Assembly (NCBI GenBank): GCA_022843805.1
Contig: JALHMY010000027.1
Coordinates: 1 to 64,000, forward strand
Length of the DNA stretch: 64,000 bases
Source of the DNA: Fuerstiella sp.
Lineage (GTDB): Bacteria > Planctomycetota > Planctomycetia > Planctomycetales > Planctomycetaceae
Direction: 5' to 3'
Position numbers and translations under genes: made by a program. The notes below the pieces were generated by a model. It did not search any database and was not told where the DNA came from. It saw only the letters and a list, made by a program, of their open reading frames with translations. Below are positions 28,671 through 40,253 of the stretch, piece after piece (positions within the stretch are counted from its first letter, which is position 1; every line of letters begins with the position of its first letter).

Positions 28671-30161
28671 TTACCGGGCTGCTGAAATTCTGTCCCCCGC
28701 CGGAAAGAGCTTGCTGACAAGAGTGCCAACAGCGATTCCGGTGATCAGCGAGCACGGCATGATCCACACAAAACTTATATGAACGGGCAGCTGCAGTTCC
28801 GGGCCATAGGCAATTGCGACTGCGACCAGAGTGCTTGAGAACAGACCGGCCCATGCTCCCGCAGCATTTGACCACGGAATGAACAATGCAAGAAAGAACA
28901 GAACAAACAGCGGGGCTGTCAGAAGGTTGATCATCGTGAAGCAGCGCTCAAGCAGATTGCCGGTGATCAGCAGATTCAGCAGACTGACACCGATTGCGGC
29001 GAAGGCAACCAGCCACGTCGTGATTCTCATTCTGCGGACCACGTCCGCTCCTTCCTGAGACCTCCCCTTTTGTCCTGAGACAAAGTCCCTTTCAATCACC
29101 GCGCACGCAGAATTTATTCCGGAGGACATGCTGGAAAGTGCCGCCGACAAAATTGCCGCAAGCACGATTCCTGCCAGTCCGGAGGGCATCTCATTCATAA
29201 TGAAAATTGTAAACAGCTGATCTCCTGCCGATTGCAGAGTTTTGCCATCCTCCAGAACGGGCGGGTTGGCCGTATAAAATCCCAGCAGCGCAATTCCGGT
29301 CAGCCCCAGCAGAAACGCGACGAGAGCATCTGTAATCTGCGAAACCGCCAGAGTACGTCGGGCAGCTGATGCGTCCCTCGTAGAAAGAAATCGCTGAATG
29401 GACATTTGATCCGAGCCGTTTGTACACACATACCACATGGTCGTGGACAAAAACAGAACTCCAAATGAAACCCGAACGTCCGGATCAAAACCCCAGCTGG
29501 GCCGCTGCCAGTGATCAGGCCAGTGGTTTGGCCACCACGCGGCGACTCCACCAAGTCGCGCTGACACCACCACCAATGTTATAGCGGCCCCTGCAATCAT
29601 CGTTATTGACTGCAAAGCATCTGTTGCCACCACGGCGCGAATTCCACCCAGAGAGGAATACCAGGCTGTCAGCAGTCCAATGATCAGGCACAACCACGGC
29701 ACCCATTTGGGGTCGAGACCCAGCATTGGGACAAGTACGAGACTGCTTGTGGCATACAGAATTGTTGCCAGCCAGCCCAGCCTGAGCAGCAGAAAAACAG
29801 CAGCGCCGGCCATGCGAATATTCGGCCCAAGACGCTTCTCAAGAATCTCGTAAGCGCTGGTCACCGGCTGCTTCATCAGTAGCGGAATCAAACCAAATCC
29901 CACAATCAGAAAGATGAATGGGTGAGCCACAAGCTGGGTCATCATCATCGGACCATACGAAATCATTTCGCCCGTATTTCCGAGATACGACAGGGTGCTG
30001 ACGAGCGTCGCAAACAGTGAAAGTCCGACAGCAACTGGCGACATGCTTCGACCGCCCAGAACAAAGTCGTCTGAGGTTGCATTGCTGCCCGAATAGTGAC
30101 GTCCAATCCCCACCATGGCTGCGGCGTAGATTGCAAGGATCAGCCAGTCCAGCCATGACAT
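28671..30161 (-). CDS. Sodium:solute symporter family transporter
   Basis: 496 aa with about thirteen hydrophobic helices, starting with WLDWLILAIYAAAMVGIG. Family features include DDFVLGGRSMSPVAVGLSLFA, a first half with LFATLVSTLSYLGNTGEM, and NGSDQMSIQRFLSTRDASAA in the loop after the sixth to seventh helix. The sequence fits the SSS family (Na+ with sugar, sialic acid or organic acid). Its place next to sialidase-like, aldolase and dehydrogenase genes suggests uptake of a sugar acid or amino acid. The substrate is not determinable from sequence. Confidence 0.9.
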   Translation of the reverse strand: MSWLDWLILAIYAAAMVGIGRHYSGSNATSDDFVLGGRSMSPVAVGLSLFATLVSTLSYLGNTGEMISYGPMMMTQLVAHPFIFLIVGFGLIPLLMKQPVTSAYEILEKRLGPNIRMAGAAVFLLLRLGWLATILYATSSLVLVPMLGLDPKWVPWLCLIIGLLTAWYSSLGGIRAVVATDALQSITMIAGAAITLVVVSARLGGVAAWWPNHWPDHWQRPSWGFDPDVRVSFGVLFLSTTMWYVCTNGSDQMSIQRFLSTRDASAARRTLAVSQITDALVAFLLGLTGIALLGFYTANPPVLEDGKTLQSAGDQLFTIFIMNEMPSGLAGIVLAAILSAALSSMSSGINSACAVIERDFVSGQKGRSQEGADVVRRMRITTWLVAFAAIGVSLLNLLITGNLLERCFTMINLLTAPLFVLFFLALFIPWSNAAGAWAGLFSSTLVAVAIAYGPELQLPVHISFVWIMPCSLITGIAVGTLVSKLFPAGDRISAAR

Positions 30162-30372
30162 TAAGAACTTCTCCGGGTGGGGATCGACCAGTGGTGGACC
30201 TTTGCACCAGAGCAGACTGCAGCGGACTTTTCCACCCTTTGCTCTCGCAGCGAGGATTGATGTCGATCACAACGAATCCTACTTGCTCAATGACGAGAGT
30301 TCAACAAAGTCATTACCTTTTCACGACGATCGGTACTCATTCAGCCCGATGCGTCAGTCATAACGAACAAAA

Positions 30373-30400
30373 GGATGATTCACCAGTCGATGAATCATCC
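30373..30400 (-). terminator. Rho-independent terminator of the CotH operon
   Basis: On the minus strand GGATGATTCA pairs with TGAATCATCC around an eight-base loop and is followed by TTTTG. It lies about 35 bp after the CotH stop codon and upstream of the symporter gene, so it should separate the two transcription units. Confidence 0.8.
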
Positions 30401-30435
30401 CTTTAAGCTAAACAGCGGTATGCCTGAGCTCGCTG

Positions 30436-32766
<2,331 letters not shown>

Positions 32767-32829
32767 GTTCTTCGTTCCTCATTCACGGCCGGCATGAACC
32801 GTCTTTTCCGGCAGACTTGCTCAGCAGTT

Positions 32830-33621
32830 TCAGCTGACACTCGAAATCAGGCCTGTCATGTAACATCCATGGACATACTTGGAAAATTTTGAAACACGTG
32901 GTGCAAACGGGTGCAGCAGCTCCCTCAGCCCGTCTTCTTCACCAACTGGTCCCTTGCCTTCAACAATAATGATGTCGTTAAGGCGTTGCGGAAAATCAGT
33001 GCAGATACTTTTTTTCCCAAACTGACCATAGAAGGTCAGGTTGCCGTCAATTGTCAGCCGGAATCTGCGATCAGCTGAAACAAAATGCTGTCTGGAATAT
33101 TCAACAAGGACAATCGGTTCAGAGTTCAGCGCCAGCCACGTACCTGCGGGCTCCGGCAGCATTTCTGTCAGCCGACCAATCAGCTGTCGATAGGAAAGGC
33201 AGCCCACATTCTCAGTACACCGGATATGAAAGCGATGCTTTCCGGTCACCCTCCCCTGACGCCACTTCACTTCAGCGACCAGATTCCTGTCAGGCCGCAA
33301 AGAATCATACCAGCGAAGGCGCAGTTTGTTTCTGACACCGAGACCATCCAGATTCGCCCGGCAGGCAGACAGCACGGCATCGTCAAGATAAATGCTGCGA
33401 ACCATTGAGATACAGCTGCTGTGCACAACCCGACAGCAATTGATTTCCAGAAGTCGCTGCAGCTTAACAAGGTCGGCCGCCGGAAACATGAACTTGACTT
33501 CACTGCGACGGACAAGGTCGGTGCGGCTCTGATCATCAGCCTCAACAGTGAGGATCGGCATCTCAGGAACAGACACCGATTCACCGGAGATCAGCAGGCT
33601 TTGTGGAATTCGGCTATTCAA
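32830..33621 (-). CDS. VTC-type polyphosphate polymerase domain protein
   Basis: 263 aa, a single VTC domain of the triphosphate-tunnel fold. Motifs that line the tunnel are visible: SEVKFMF near the N-terminus, VRSIYLDD, GVRNKLRLRWYD, LVAEVKWRQG (basic and acidic tunnel residues), VLVEYSRQHFVSADRRFRLT and the late IIVEGKG (metal-binding Glu). Expected activity is polyphosphate synthesis from ATP or handling of a phosphorylated partner. It starts 13 bp after the DUF4956 gene ends and lies 63 bp before the CotH-like gene. The trio suggests one membrane-linked phosphorylation system. Confidence 0.9.
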   Translation of the reverse strand: MNSRIPQSLLISGESVSVPEMPILTVEADDQSRTDLVRRSEVKFMFPAADLVKLQRLLEINCCRVVHSSCISMVRSIYLDDAVLSACRANLDGLGVRNKLRLRWYDSLRPDRNLVAEVKWRQGRVTGKHRFHIRCTENVGCLSYRQLIGRLTEMLPEPAGTWLALNSEPIVLVEYSRQHFVSADRRFRLTIDGNLTFYGQFGKKSICTDFPQRLNDIIIVEGKGPVGEEDGLRELLHPFAPRVSKFSKYVHGCYMTGLISSVS

Positions 33622-33634
33622 CGGAATGCTCAGC

Positions 33635-34336
33635 TCAAAGAATACTGTTCAAATTCACCCAGGAAAATTCGCATCCCGGCAGCCGTGAACGCAGCGACAT
33701 TACAAGCCTGGCAATCTGACTGGCATCTGTTTGTCGCAGCACAACCCGGATTTGCCCTCGCCCCGATTCAAGATCAAGTCGCTGCAGAAGAAACGGTCCG
33801 GCAATCTCACTGAGAACCGCAACGACGCCTTCCGGGCCGTCATGAAAGTTTCGGTCGGCGTCTCCAGTGATCGTCAGCAGCAGACTCTGTCGTATTCTGC
33901 CACGGCCAGTCAGGGACATCCCAAGCACAAAAACGGTGGCCACAAGTACCAGTACAATGGCAAGCAAAGGCTGCGATGCTCCGAGCGCCAGACCCACTCC
34001 GATGCATAAAAAGAGGTAGACAAGCTCTTCCGGTTCTTTAATGGCCGCTCGAAATCGGACAATCGATAATGCTCCCACGAGTCCCAGCGACAAAGCCATG
34101 GAAGATTTCACAACGGCGATCACACCAATCGTCACGAGGGTCAGCAGCGGGAAGATCCGAGTGAAGGACTCCGTGTCTGACGCGGTCTGACTGCAGTGCC
34201 GATAAAGAAGCCGGATGTAGAGGGCCAGCAATCCTCCCAGCACCAGATACGCGGCAAGACTGAGTGCGGAGACATTCTGAGATAAGGACACTGCGCTTCG
34301 CAGCTGGCTCCACGATTCCTGAATCTGGTCTTCCAT
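33635..34336 (-). CDS. DUF4956 membrane protein
   Basis: I place the start at 34336 (MEDQIQESWSQLRSAVSL), which gives 233 aa; an upstream start at 34423 adds 29 residues without conserved character. Four transmembrane helices follow (LSLAAYLVLGGLLALYIRLL, FPLLTLVTIGVIAVVKSSMA, a third around LVYLFLCIGVGLALGA, and LLAIVLVLVATVFVLGM). The signature region LVGALSIVRFRAAIKEPEEL is diagnostic. A soluble C-terminal domain with EFSWVNLNSIL ends the protein. It heads the DUF4956-VTC-CotH operon and probably anchors the VTC protein at the membrane. Confidence 0.9.
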   Translation of the reverse strand: MEDQIQESWSQLRSAVSLSQNVSALSLAAYLVLGGLLALYIRLLYRHCSQTASDTESFTRIFPLLTLVTIGVIAVVKSSMALSLGLVGALSIVRFRAAIKEPEELVYLFLCIGVGLALGASQPLLAIVLVLVATVFVLGMSLTGRGRIRQSLLLTITGDADRNFHDGPEGVVAVLSEIAGPFLLQRLDLESGRGQIRVVLRQTDASQIARLVMSLRSRLPGCEFSWVNLNSIL

Positions 34337-34557
34337 CTTTAACTCTGGTTTCCTGCTCGATAATGTCCTGCTCGTTGCCGAAAGAATTCCGGCCAAAACA
34401 GTGGCAGTCGAGTGCTGTACCAAAGAAAGCAGCGAGTTCTTTGCTCCGGCTCAGCAGTCATGAGCATTGAACACGGTTCACAGAAAACCGATTCGAATTT
34501 TCTATTAAGATTTCTTAGCCGACCGGCATTTAAAAAGAATACCAGTCACAGCAGCAG

Positions 34558-34772
34558 ATGGGAGGGCGAAGCTCCCGCTGAGCCGAATATGGGAGGGCGA
34601 AGCTCCCGCTGAGCCGAAAACGGGAGGGCGAAGCTCCTGCTGAGCCGAAAACGGGAGGGCGAAGCTCCTGCTGAGCCGAACATGGGAGGGCGAAGCTCCC
34701 GCTGAGCCGAAGATGGGAGGGCGAAACTCCTGCTGAGCCGAAAACGGGAGCCGAAAACGGGAGCCGAGAAAA
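34558..34772. repeat. 31-bp tandem repeat array (six units plus two short units)
   Basis: Units begin GGGAGGGCGAAGCTCC at 34560, 34591, 34622, 34653, 34684 and 34715, a strict 31-bp period. Two 13-bp truncated units (CGGGAGCCGAAAA) follow. Each unit contains the inverted pair GGGAG and CTCCC around GGCGAAG, so each can form a hairpin. Units differ at a few positions (CCCG or CCTG). The array lies between two minus-strand genes. It is not a CRISPR array because no variable spacers are present. Confidence 0.92.
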
Positions 34773-34858
34773 GCTCGACAGGAGCCTCGCCTTCCCGGTA
34801 AAAACGATTTTGCCGCGCGCCTTAATATGACGACGACGCATGGTTTTCCCGGTCTCCC

Positions 34859-36502
34859 TTACCGGCGAATCCGAACAGGTTCCAGGCTGCTTACCTCGAT
34901 CAGGTCACCTTTCAACTCTTCCTTAAAAGATCGAGTTCCGTGCAGTCCAACCTGCTGACCAACGTACTGGCCAAGATCAACCTCTCCCTGTGCCCTGAGC
35001 TGAGCAAGTATCTTTCCTGAAGGAGTTGTCAGGATGTAGGGACCGGACGAAGCGGCGGTTGCGGATCGCTGAATCACGCCAGCACCCACATATCTGTTCC
35101 GAACGGCCTCAGCAGGGCTGGCAGAAGCTTCTCTCATTCCTGAAGACTCACTTTCCTCAGGTCGCACTTCACTGCTGGCAGAAACCGGTATAACGAGACC
35201 ACTCGCTGCCGCATCAGCAGATCCGGACACGGCAGTCACAGGGATCGGTTTGACCGAACCATCAGCATCATCAGCAGCAACAGCAGTATCCAGAGAATCG
35301 GAGACGCTTGAAACAGTTTCTGCTGCCGACGCAGGAGAATCTTCGGCCCCCCCCACAAACTCCCACGGTTGTCCCGGCGACACGGCGCCTATGGTCAGCC
35401 CCTCCGGTACCCTGTCTGCCTCCGGTATCATGCCATTCCGCGAGGGATCGAAGGCAGTACCCTGGTCCTCAGCGGCAGCAAAGGCAGCAAAACTCTCCGT
35501 AAGCCGGGGAGTTTCCGCAATCAACTCTGCGGATGGCTGCATTGCAACAGGTGATGCGACCGGTGGATGGCCAAAGCGGGGGTTCAGCCGGGCGACAATC
35601 GCGGCATCCTTCATTTCAGTTTGTGATGTCAGCCGCCTGATATCCATGTGTTCTGCGTAGAGCCGACGATACCTCTCAATTGCCGGATAACGCAGGTCGA
35701 TCTGACCGGCCACAGGTTTATAACTGGTTTCCCTCTGCAGTGCCTGATAGTCACGTTCAATCTGGTCAAGATCCCAGGTGGAGCGATCCTGGAAAATCAT
35801 GTCGCGAAAGCGCTGGTCAATTTCTGACAGCCGCGTCTGGTCCGCTCGAATCTGCTGCAGACGTGCCAGCTGACTGCCGGGATTTACGACCGGCACATCC
35901 GTCACTCCGGAAGCAACAGAACTTCCCGGTGAGCTGCCCTCGTTGTTTCTAACCGCATTTGAAGGAACGGAGTAGGGATCATGGTCCATCTGCAGCCTCC
36001 GCTGCTCATCGACAGGGACCAGACTGTTTCCCTGAATCCAGCGAAATTCCCGACGCGGAGGCGCGATCCGATACATGGACTGCTTTCCGGACAATGTCTG
36101 AATCTCCTGTTCTGCGAGAATTCGGACTTTTTCCCCGGCAACCAGCCGCCTCTGCCAGACCGTTGTGTCATCACCAAAATCGCTGCCAACAAACGCCACA
36201 ACGTTATTTTCCGAGACTTCGCCGTCCGATTCCCCAAGCTTGCGAACAAAACGTGATGGAATCCAGCTGAAGCTGCCTTCCGGCGGTTCAATTTTATACC
36301 AGCCACCCGGATCATGACGGTGCACGGTCACCACGGCATCACGCTGCAATCTTTGTGTTGGCAGCCATGAATCACCCGCACCACTTCTGACGAAGACTTC
36401 GTCAACGATAACTTTCGCCTGATACGGAAAATCCCTGGTCTGCGCTATCACTGACTCTGCAATCAAAGTCAGCAAAATGACCAGTAAAGATAAAAATCGC
36501 AT
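34859..36502 (-). CDS. Exported SH3-domain protein with Ser/Glu-rich C-terminal half
   Basis: I choose the start at 36502 (MRFLSLLVILLTLIAESVIAQ), an evident signal peptide; the longer frame from 36580 adds 26 residues before it. Residues ~30-90 form a bacterial SH3 (SH3b) domain: AKVIVDEVFVRSGAGDSW, then VTVHRHDPGGWYKIEPPEG and SWIPSRFVRKL. A second SH3-like segment follows (~95-155). A helical region, a long Ser/Ala/Glu low-complexity region, and a short C-terminal beta segment (GPYILTTPSGKILAQLRAQG) close the protein. It probably binds cell wall or another surface component. It stands alone, between a repeat array and a 630-bp gap. Confidence 0.75.
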   Translation of the reverse strand: MRFLSLLVILLTLIAESVIAQTRDFPYQAKVIVDEVFVRSGAGDSWLPTQRLQRDAVVTVHRHDPGGWYKIEPPEGSFSWIPSRFVRKLGESDGEVSENNVVAFVGSDFGDDTTVWQRRLVAGEKVRILAEQEIQTLSGKQSMYRIAPPRREFRWIQGNSLVPVDEQRRLQMDHDPYSVPSNAVRNNEGSSPGSSVASGVTDVPVVNPGSQLARLQQIRADQTRLSEIDQRFRDMIFQDRSTWDLDQIERDYQALQRETSYKPVAGQIDLRYPAIERYRRLYAEHMDIRRLTSQTEMKDAAIVARLNPRFGHPPVASPVAMQPSAELIAETPRLTESFAAFAAAEDQGTAFDPSRNGMIPEADRVPEGLTIGAVSPGQPWEFVGGAEDSPASAAETVSSVSDSLDTAVAADDADGSVKPIPVTAVSGSADAAASGLVIPVSASSEVRPEESESSGMREASASPAEAVRNRYVGAGVIQRSATAASSGPYILTTPSGKILAQLRAQGEVDLGQYVGQQVGLHGTRSFKEELKGDLIEVSSLEPVRIRR

Positions 36503-37135
36503 TTCGGTATGCCTCCGCGAAAAGGCCGCGACGACAGTCAGCTGCTTCATCAGCAGTGCTGAGTTTAATGAAAATCGCATCCGTCACCGAGATTAACATC
36601 GTCCCGTTCGGAGACGACGCCTTTCTTCTGCAGATTCTGCCGAAGCTGCCTTTGAGTTGCAGGATTTTGCTGATCGGAAAGGGCTGGCAAATCGTGCTGA
36701 GCATCCGGTTTTGCCGAACATCTGCCGTGCCTTTAACAGCTCAGCAGCGACTGTTTTTCCCAAAAATCCATGTTTTTTCAGCTTCGTCCGCCAAAATTAC
36801 CGAAGTATGTCCATTCGCAGGACCATACTGACCCCAGAGATATCCAATTGCTGATTTTGTCTCAAGAGGGTTTTTACCGCCGGCATCACTTCAATCGCCG
36901 CTGTCATCGTCACCTGCCTGGGCGAGGGGCTCGTTCGCGTTTTTGCAAACAGACTTGACGACAGCAGAAGTGACGACAAGGATGCACAAGTCCTGGCTTT
37001 GCAGGGCTTTGTGTTTCTGGCCGGTCGCCGAAACTGACTGTCGACGACGCTGGCCAAACGAGCGCGAACCGTCTACCTGTAAAGCCGTTCAACGTGTCGC
37101 TGCTTATTCAGTGCTGTGCAGGAGTTCAATTCATC
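36503..37135. other. Intergenic region between divergent SH3 and redoxin genes
   Basis: About 630 bp between divergent starts. It must hold both promoters. I see no gene, strong repeat or RNA structure here; the ORFs present are short and lack family motifs. Confidence 0.4.
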
Positions 37136-37786
37136 ATGCAGGACCATAATTTTCTGTCGAGCATTGCGGCCAGCCTGTCGCTCATCATTGTTTCACTTTC
37201 CACAATGCACTCCTGCGCCGCTGATGAACGAGTCGCACTGAAGATCGGAGATTCTGCACCAGGCTGGAACATGCTGGCGGGTACTGACGGCATGGCACAT
37301 TCCATGAATGAACTGGCAGACCGGGATGTACTCATCGTGTGCTTCACCTGTAATACCTGTCCGTATTCAGTCGATTACGAAGACAGGCTGATTGCACTGC
37401 AGCAGAAGTTTCAGAAGTCGGGAGTTTCCGCTCAGCTGGTGGCGATCAACTCCAATGCTGTAAGCGGCGATACTCTGGAGAAGATGAAGGAAAGGTCAGT
37501 CGAAAAATCGTTCAACTTTCCATATCTGCGCGATGAAGATCAGACCGTGGCCAAAAGCTGGGGCGCCATATTCACTCCGGAGTTCTACGTGCTGAACAAA
37601 GATCGCAGGATCGTTTACATGGGAGCACTCGATGACAGTACGAAAGCCGAAAACGTAACGAAACGTTATGTTGAGCTGGCTGTCGACGCGGCCATGAAAG
37701 GAACGTCGCCTGAAGTTTCAAAAACGGCACCGCGAGGATGCCAGGTACGTTATAAGCGTGAGCGTCGATCAAAGGCCAGTCAGTGA
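37136..37786 (+). CDS. Thioredoxin-like (AhpC/TSA redoxin) exported protein
   Basis: 216 aa from ATG 37136, chosen because AGGAG lies 12 bp upstream and a signal peptide follows at once (FLSSIAASLSLIIVSLSTM). The redoxin fold shows IGDSAPGWNMLAGTDG, VLIVCFTCNTCPYSVDYEDR with the CNTC redox pair, VAINSNAV and GAIFTPEFYVLNKDRRIVYM. The fold and the CxxC place it with planctomycete redoxin-domain proteins of thiol-disulfide exchange type acting outside the cytoplasm. The gene converges on an ankyrin gene across the second copy of the 113-bp element. Confidence 0.88.
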   Translation: MQDHNFLSSIAASLSLIIVSLSTMHSCAADERVALKIGDSAPGWNMLAGTDGMAHSMNELADRDVLIVCFTCNTCPYSVDYEDRLIALQQKFQKSGVSAQLVAINSNAVSGDTLEKMKERSVEKSFNFPYLRDEDQTVAKSWGAIFTPEFYVLNKDRRIVYMGALDDSTKAENVTKRYVELAVDAAMKGTSPEVSKTAPRGCQVRYKRERRSKASQ

Positions 37787-37804
37787 TCAAAGGCCAGCCA
37801 GTGA

Positions 37805-37917
37805 CTAAGGACCTGGAAAACAATAAGTGACCGCCATAGTCGCCTTTCGCTCCGCGAAAGAGCACTCTTTTGCGGAGCAAAAGGCGACATTTATTGTCTG
37901 ACAGCGCCTAAAGGTCC
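37805..37917. repeat. 113-bp nested palindromic element, copy 2 (inverted)
   Basis: The reverse complement of this stretch matches 3638-3750 with only a few differences, mainly in the boundary copies (AGGTCCTTAG and GGACCTTTAG) and one central dinucleotide. Both inner hairpins and the outer GTCGCC/GGCGAC stem are kept. It lies between the convergent redoxin and ankyrin genes, and TAG of the ankyrin gene is inside its boundary, the same arrangement as copy 1. Confidence 0.9.
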
Positions 37918-38609
37918 GTCAGCACAGACGGGTTCGATTTCTCGTTTGATCGAACATGTTCAGCAGCAGCCAGAATGATCGCCACACTGTTTTCACGCCT
38001 TTGCAGGCAGGCAACGATCGCAGCATGAACCGAACGGTTCCTGCATCTCAGAGTCTGAAGCGGAGTCTTGTTTCTTCGGTTCAGAATTGTTGGATCCGCA
38101 CCCATATTCATCAGTCCCCATGCGGCAAACTGATTGCCGGAACGCGTCGCGATATGCAGAAGACGGTTCCCGTGCTCGTCCACCGGTTCATTGATAGCGG
38201 GCACCAGCAGAGCAGCAATCCATTGTGGCCAGACAGCAATTCCGGGAAACAGTGGAGCAAGAGTCGCCTGGTCGTACATTTGCATCATTGCTGTAAGACC
38301 AATGTTGGCAATTTCAGGCCCTCTGCCGCGGTGAAGCAAACTTTTCCCTGTACCTGACGGATGAGCCTGCGCCGCCTGGGATGCGACAGGCTGTCCGGCA
38401 AGCGTCACTGTCTGAGCATTCGCGGGACTGTCCGACGCAGGGACATCTTCCTGCACTCCGATGCTGACGGCGTGATTCACGACCTTTTGAAAGTGGCCGG
38501 GAAAATACCCTTTCAACACTCCTGCGGTTAGAACAGAAGCCACTACGCAGGCAGAAAGCAGTAACAGAGAAGAAGCAGAGGAACTTTTCATTGAGAATTC
38601 ATTCTCCAT
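37908..38609 (-). CDS. Membrane-anchored ankyrin-repeat protein
   Basis: 233 aa (or 227 from the second Met at 38591). A hydrophobic segment near residues 12-31 (ASSLLLLSACVVASVLTAGV) should be a membrane anchor or signal. The C-terminal half holds about two ankyrin repeats: DEHGNRLLHIATRSGNQFAA, LMNMGADPTILNRRNKTPLQ. It is probably a periplasmic protein-binding module. The last codons GAC CTT TAG lie in the dispersed 113-bp element, so the original C-terminus may have been replaced. Confidence 0.7.
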   Translation of the reverse strand: MENEFSMKSSSASSLLLLSACVVASVLTAGVLKGYFPGHFQKVVNHAVSIGVQEDVPASDSPANAQTVTLAGQPVASQAAQAHPSGTGKSLLHRGRGPEIANIGLTAMMQMYDQATLAPLFPGIAVWPQWIAALLVPAINEPVDEHGNRLLHIATRSGNQFAAWGLMNMGADPTILNRRNKTPLQTLRCRNRSVHAAIVACLQRRENSVAIILAAAEHVRSNEKSNPSVLTDL

Positions 38610-39341
38610 GCGGAACTTGATCCGTTTTGGTCACGCCGGGTCGTCTTTGACCGCGTTTTCATCGTCAGCGCCGAACGGTTGCCGCAGTGGTGGCAACAAT
38701 GACAGAATTGACAGAGTTTTCCGAAATTTCTGTGGGTCCATTACTGAACAATAACTGTATTGGATCTATCCAGCCTCGTGTCGCAATCCGAAGTTTTCGC
38801 TCGTGAAGCTCATCCACTCGTAAACGGGACCAGAAGGCCGAAAGATCATTCTGGTTTCGATGATGCGTCGGAAATCCTGGGAAATTCTCTTCAAAAACCA
38901 GCCTTAATTGACAATCGCCAAAGCTCAATGAGTGTTCACCCGTCAACTCAGGCTGCCGTCCAAAGGAATCGCTCAAAAATAACTGTGGGATTCGAAAGCA
39001 GCGGCTGGACGCGAGCCCTCCGGTTAGGTGACACCGGATGGCCTGAGCCGTTCGGCTAATTCCGGCTCTGATTTCTGAGCGAGTCCTTGGTGGTTTACAG
39101 ATGACGTCGGTATGAGTTTCTAACGGGAGCTCAATCCAGGAACCGAACGCAGTTTGCCCGGCTGATCCAACTGGTCTCCCCTTATTGCATAAAATGCTGT
39201 TATCCTGCCGTTCGGTCACAGCCTGCAGTCTGGCTACAGAAAGATCGCGTCGGCGATTCCGCCTGAATGCCTGTGACTCGCGAGGCTCACTGGAACGCGA
39301 CAAGTTGTGAGAACACGCTTACAGTTTGAACGGAATCAGGG
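38610..39341. other. Intergenic region with palindromic repeat near 38997-39062
   Basis: About 730 bp without a convincing gene. A minus-strand ORF of 212 codons (38665-39303) is open but has no family motif, a composition rich in Arg and Ser, and runs through palindromic DNA, so I do not call it. Near 39005-39058 the sequence CTCCGGT...ACACCGGA and AGCCG-TT-CGGCT form adjacent hairpins between GAGCC and GGCTC, which looks like another dispersed palindromic repeat. Confidence 0.45.
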
Positions 39342-40253
39342 ATGAAAAGGTTTCAGGGCAGGAACGTTTTTCTTACAGGGGCAGCGTCGGGGATCGGACG
39401 AGCTCTGGCGATTCGTCTTGCAGACGAGGGATGCCGACTGTTTCTTGCAGACATTGATGCGGCGGGCCTGCTGGAGCTTAAATACATTCTGGCCCCGTCG
39501 GGTGCGTCTGTCTGGACGTCGGTCTGCGATCTTGCTGATCAGGAAGCAGTCGGACGGCTGGCCGACTCTGTCTTAAAGGAATCCGGGGGAATCGATCTGC
39601 TCATCAATAATGCGGGAGTTGCCTATTATGGTCAGACGGAACTGATGACATTGAAGCAATGGAACTGGATTATGGGTATCAACCTCCTGGCTCCAATCGA
39701 ACTGACTCATCGAATGCTGCCCTCTTTACTCAGCCGACCAGACACACATTTGGTCAACATGTGCAGCATTTCCGGTCTGGTTGCAGGGGGCCGCTTTACT
39801 GCGTATCACACCAGCAAATTTGGGCTGGTAGGATTTACGGAAGCGCTCCGAGCGGAATACGGTCGTCGAGGACTGGGAGTCACCGCGATCTGCCCAGGGC
39901 CAGTCAAAACCAGACTGTATCAGTCAACGGCAACCGGACAGCCCGGCCGCTCGGCGCCGAATCCCCCGTCATGGATGTCGACCACACCGGAGCGTGTTGC
40001 GGAAATCACTGTAGCCGCGATTCGTGGCAATAAGCGGCAGGTACTCATTACTCCCGCAGCACACGTCCTGTTTCAGCTGAAACGATTTGTGCCCGGGCTC
40101 ATCGATTTTGCAAATCAGTTCAGTCGCAGTAAGCGACGGCGGCAGCGTGAACTGCAACTTAGAATGGCCAGCCAGCAGCAGTCGGGGTCACCCGATCATT
40201 CAGGGAATGCTGCAGAAGCTGATCCCGCCAGTACTTCAAGCCGTGCTGCATGA
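39342..40253 (+). CDS. SDR-family NAD(P)-dependent oxidoreductase
   Basis: 303 aa classical short-chain dehydrogenase. Cofactor site TGAASGIG (13-20), DLADQ in the adenine pocket region, NNAGVAYYG, active-site Ser in MCSISGLVAGG, and the catalytic YHTSK. PGPVKTRLY follows, as expected. The C-terminus is long and basic (KRFVPGLIDFANQFSRSKRR), which may be amphipathic and membrane-associated, as in SDRs acting on lipid substrates. It stands alone; substrate unknown. Confidence 0.92.
   Translation: MKRFQGRNVFLTGAASGIGRALAIRLADEGCRLFLADIDAAGLLELKYILAPSGASVWTSVCDLADQEAVGRLADSVLKESGGIDLLINNAGVAYYGQTELMTLKQWNWIMGINLLAPIELTHRMLPSLLSRPDTHLVNMCSISGLVAGGRFTAYHTSKFGLVGFTEALRAEYGRRGLGVTAICPGPVKTRLYQSTATGQPGRSAPNPPSWMSTTPERVAEITVAAIRGNKRQVLITPAAHVLFQLKRFVPGLIDFANQFSRSKRRRQRELQLRMASQQQSGSPDHSGNAAEADPASTSSRAA

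Noticed and set aside
34558-34772. CRISPR array
   Set aside because: Units are contiguous with a fixed 31-bp period and no variable spacers; no cas genes are present.
38665-39303. 212-codon minus-strand ORF
   Set aside because: Composition rich in Arg and Ser, no family motif, and it runs through palindromic repeat DNA.
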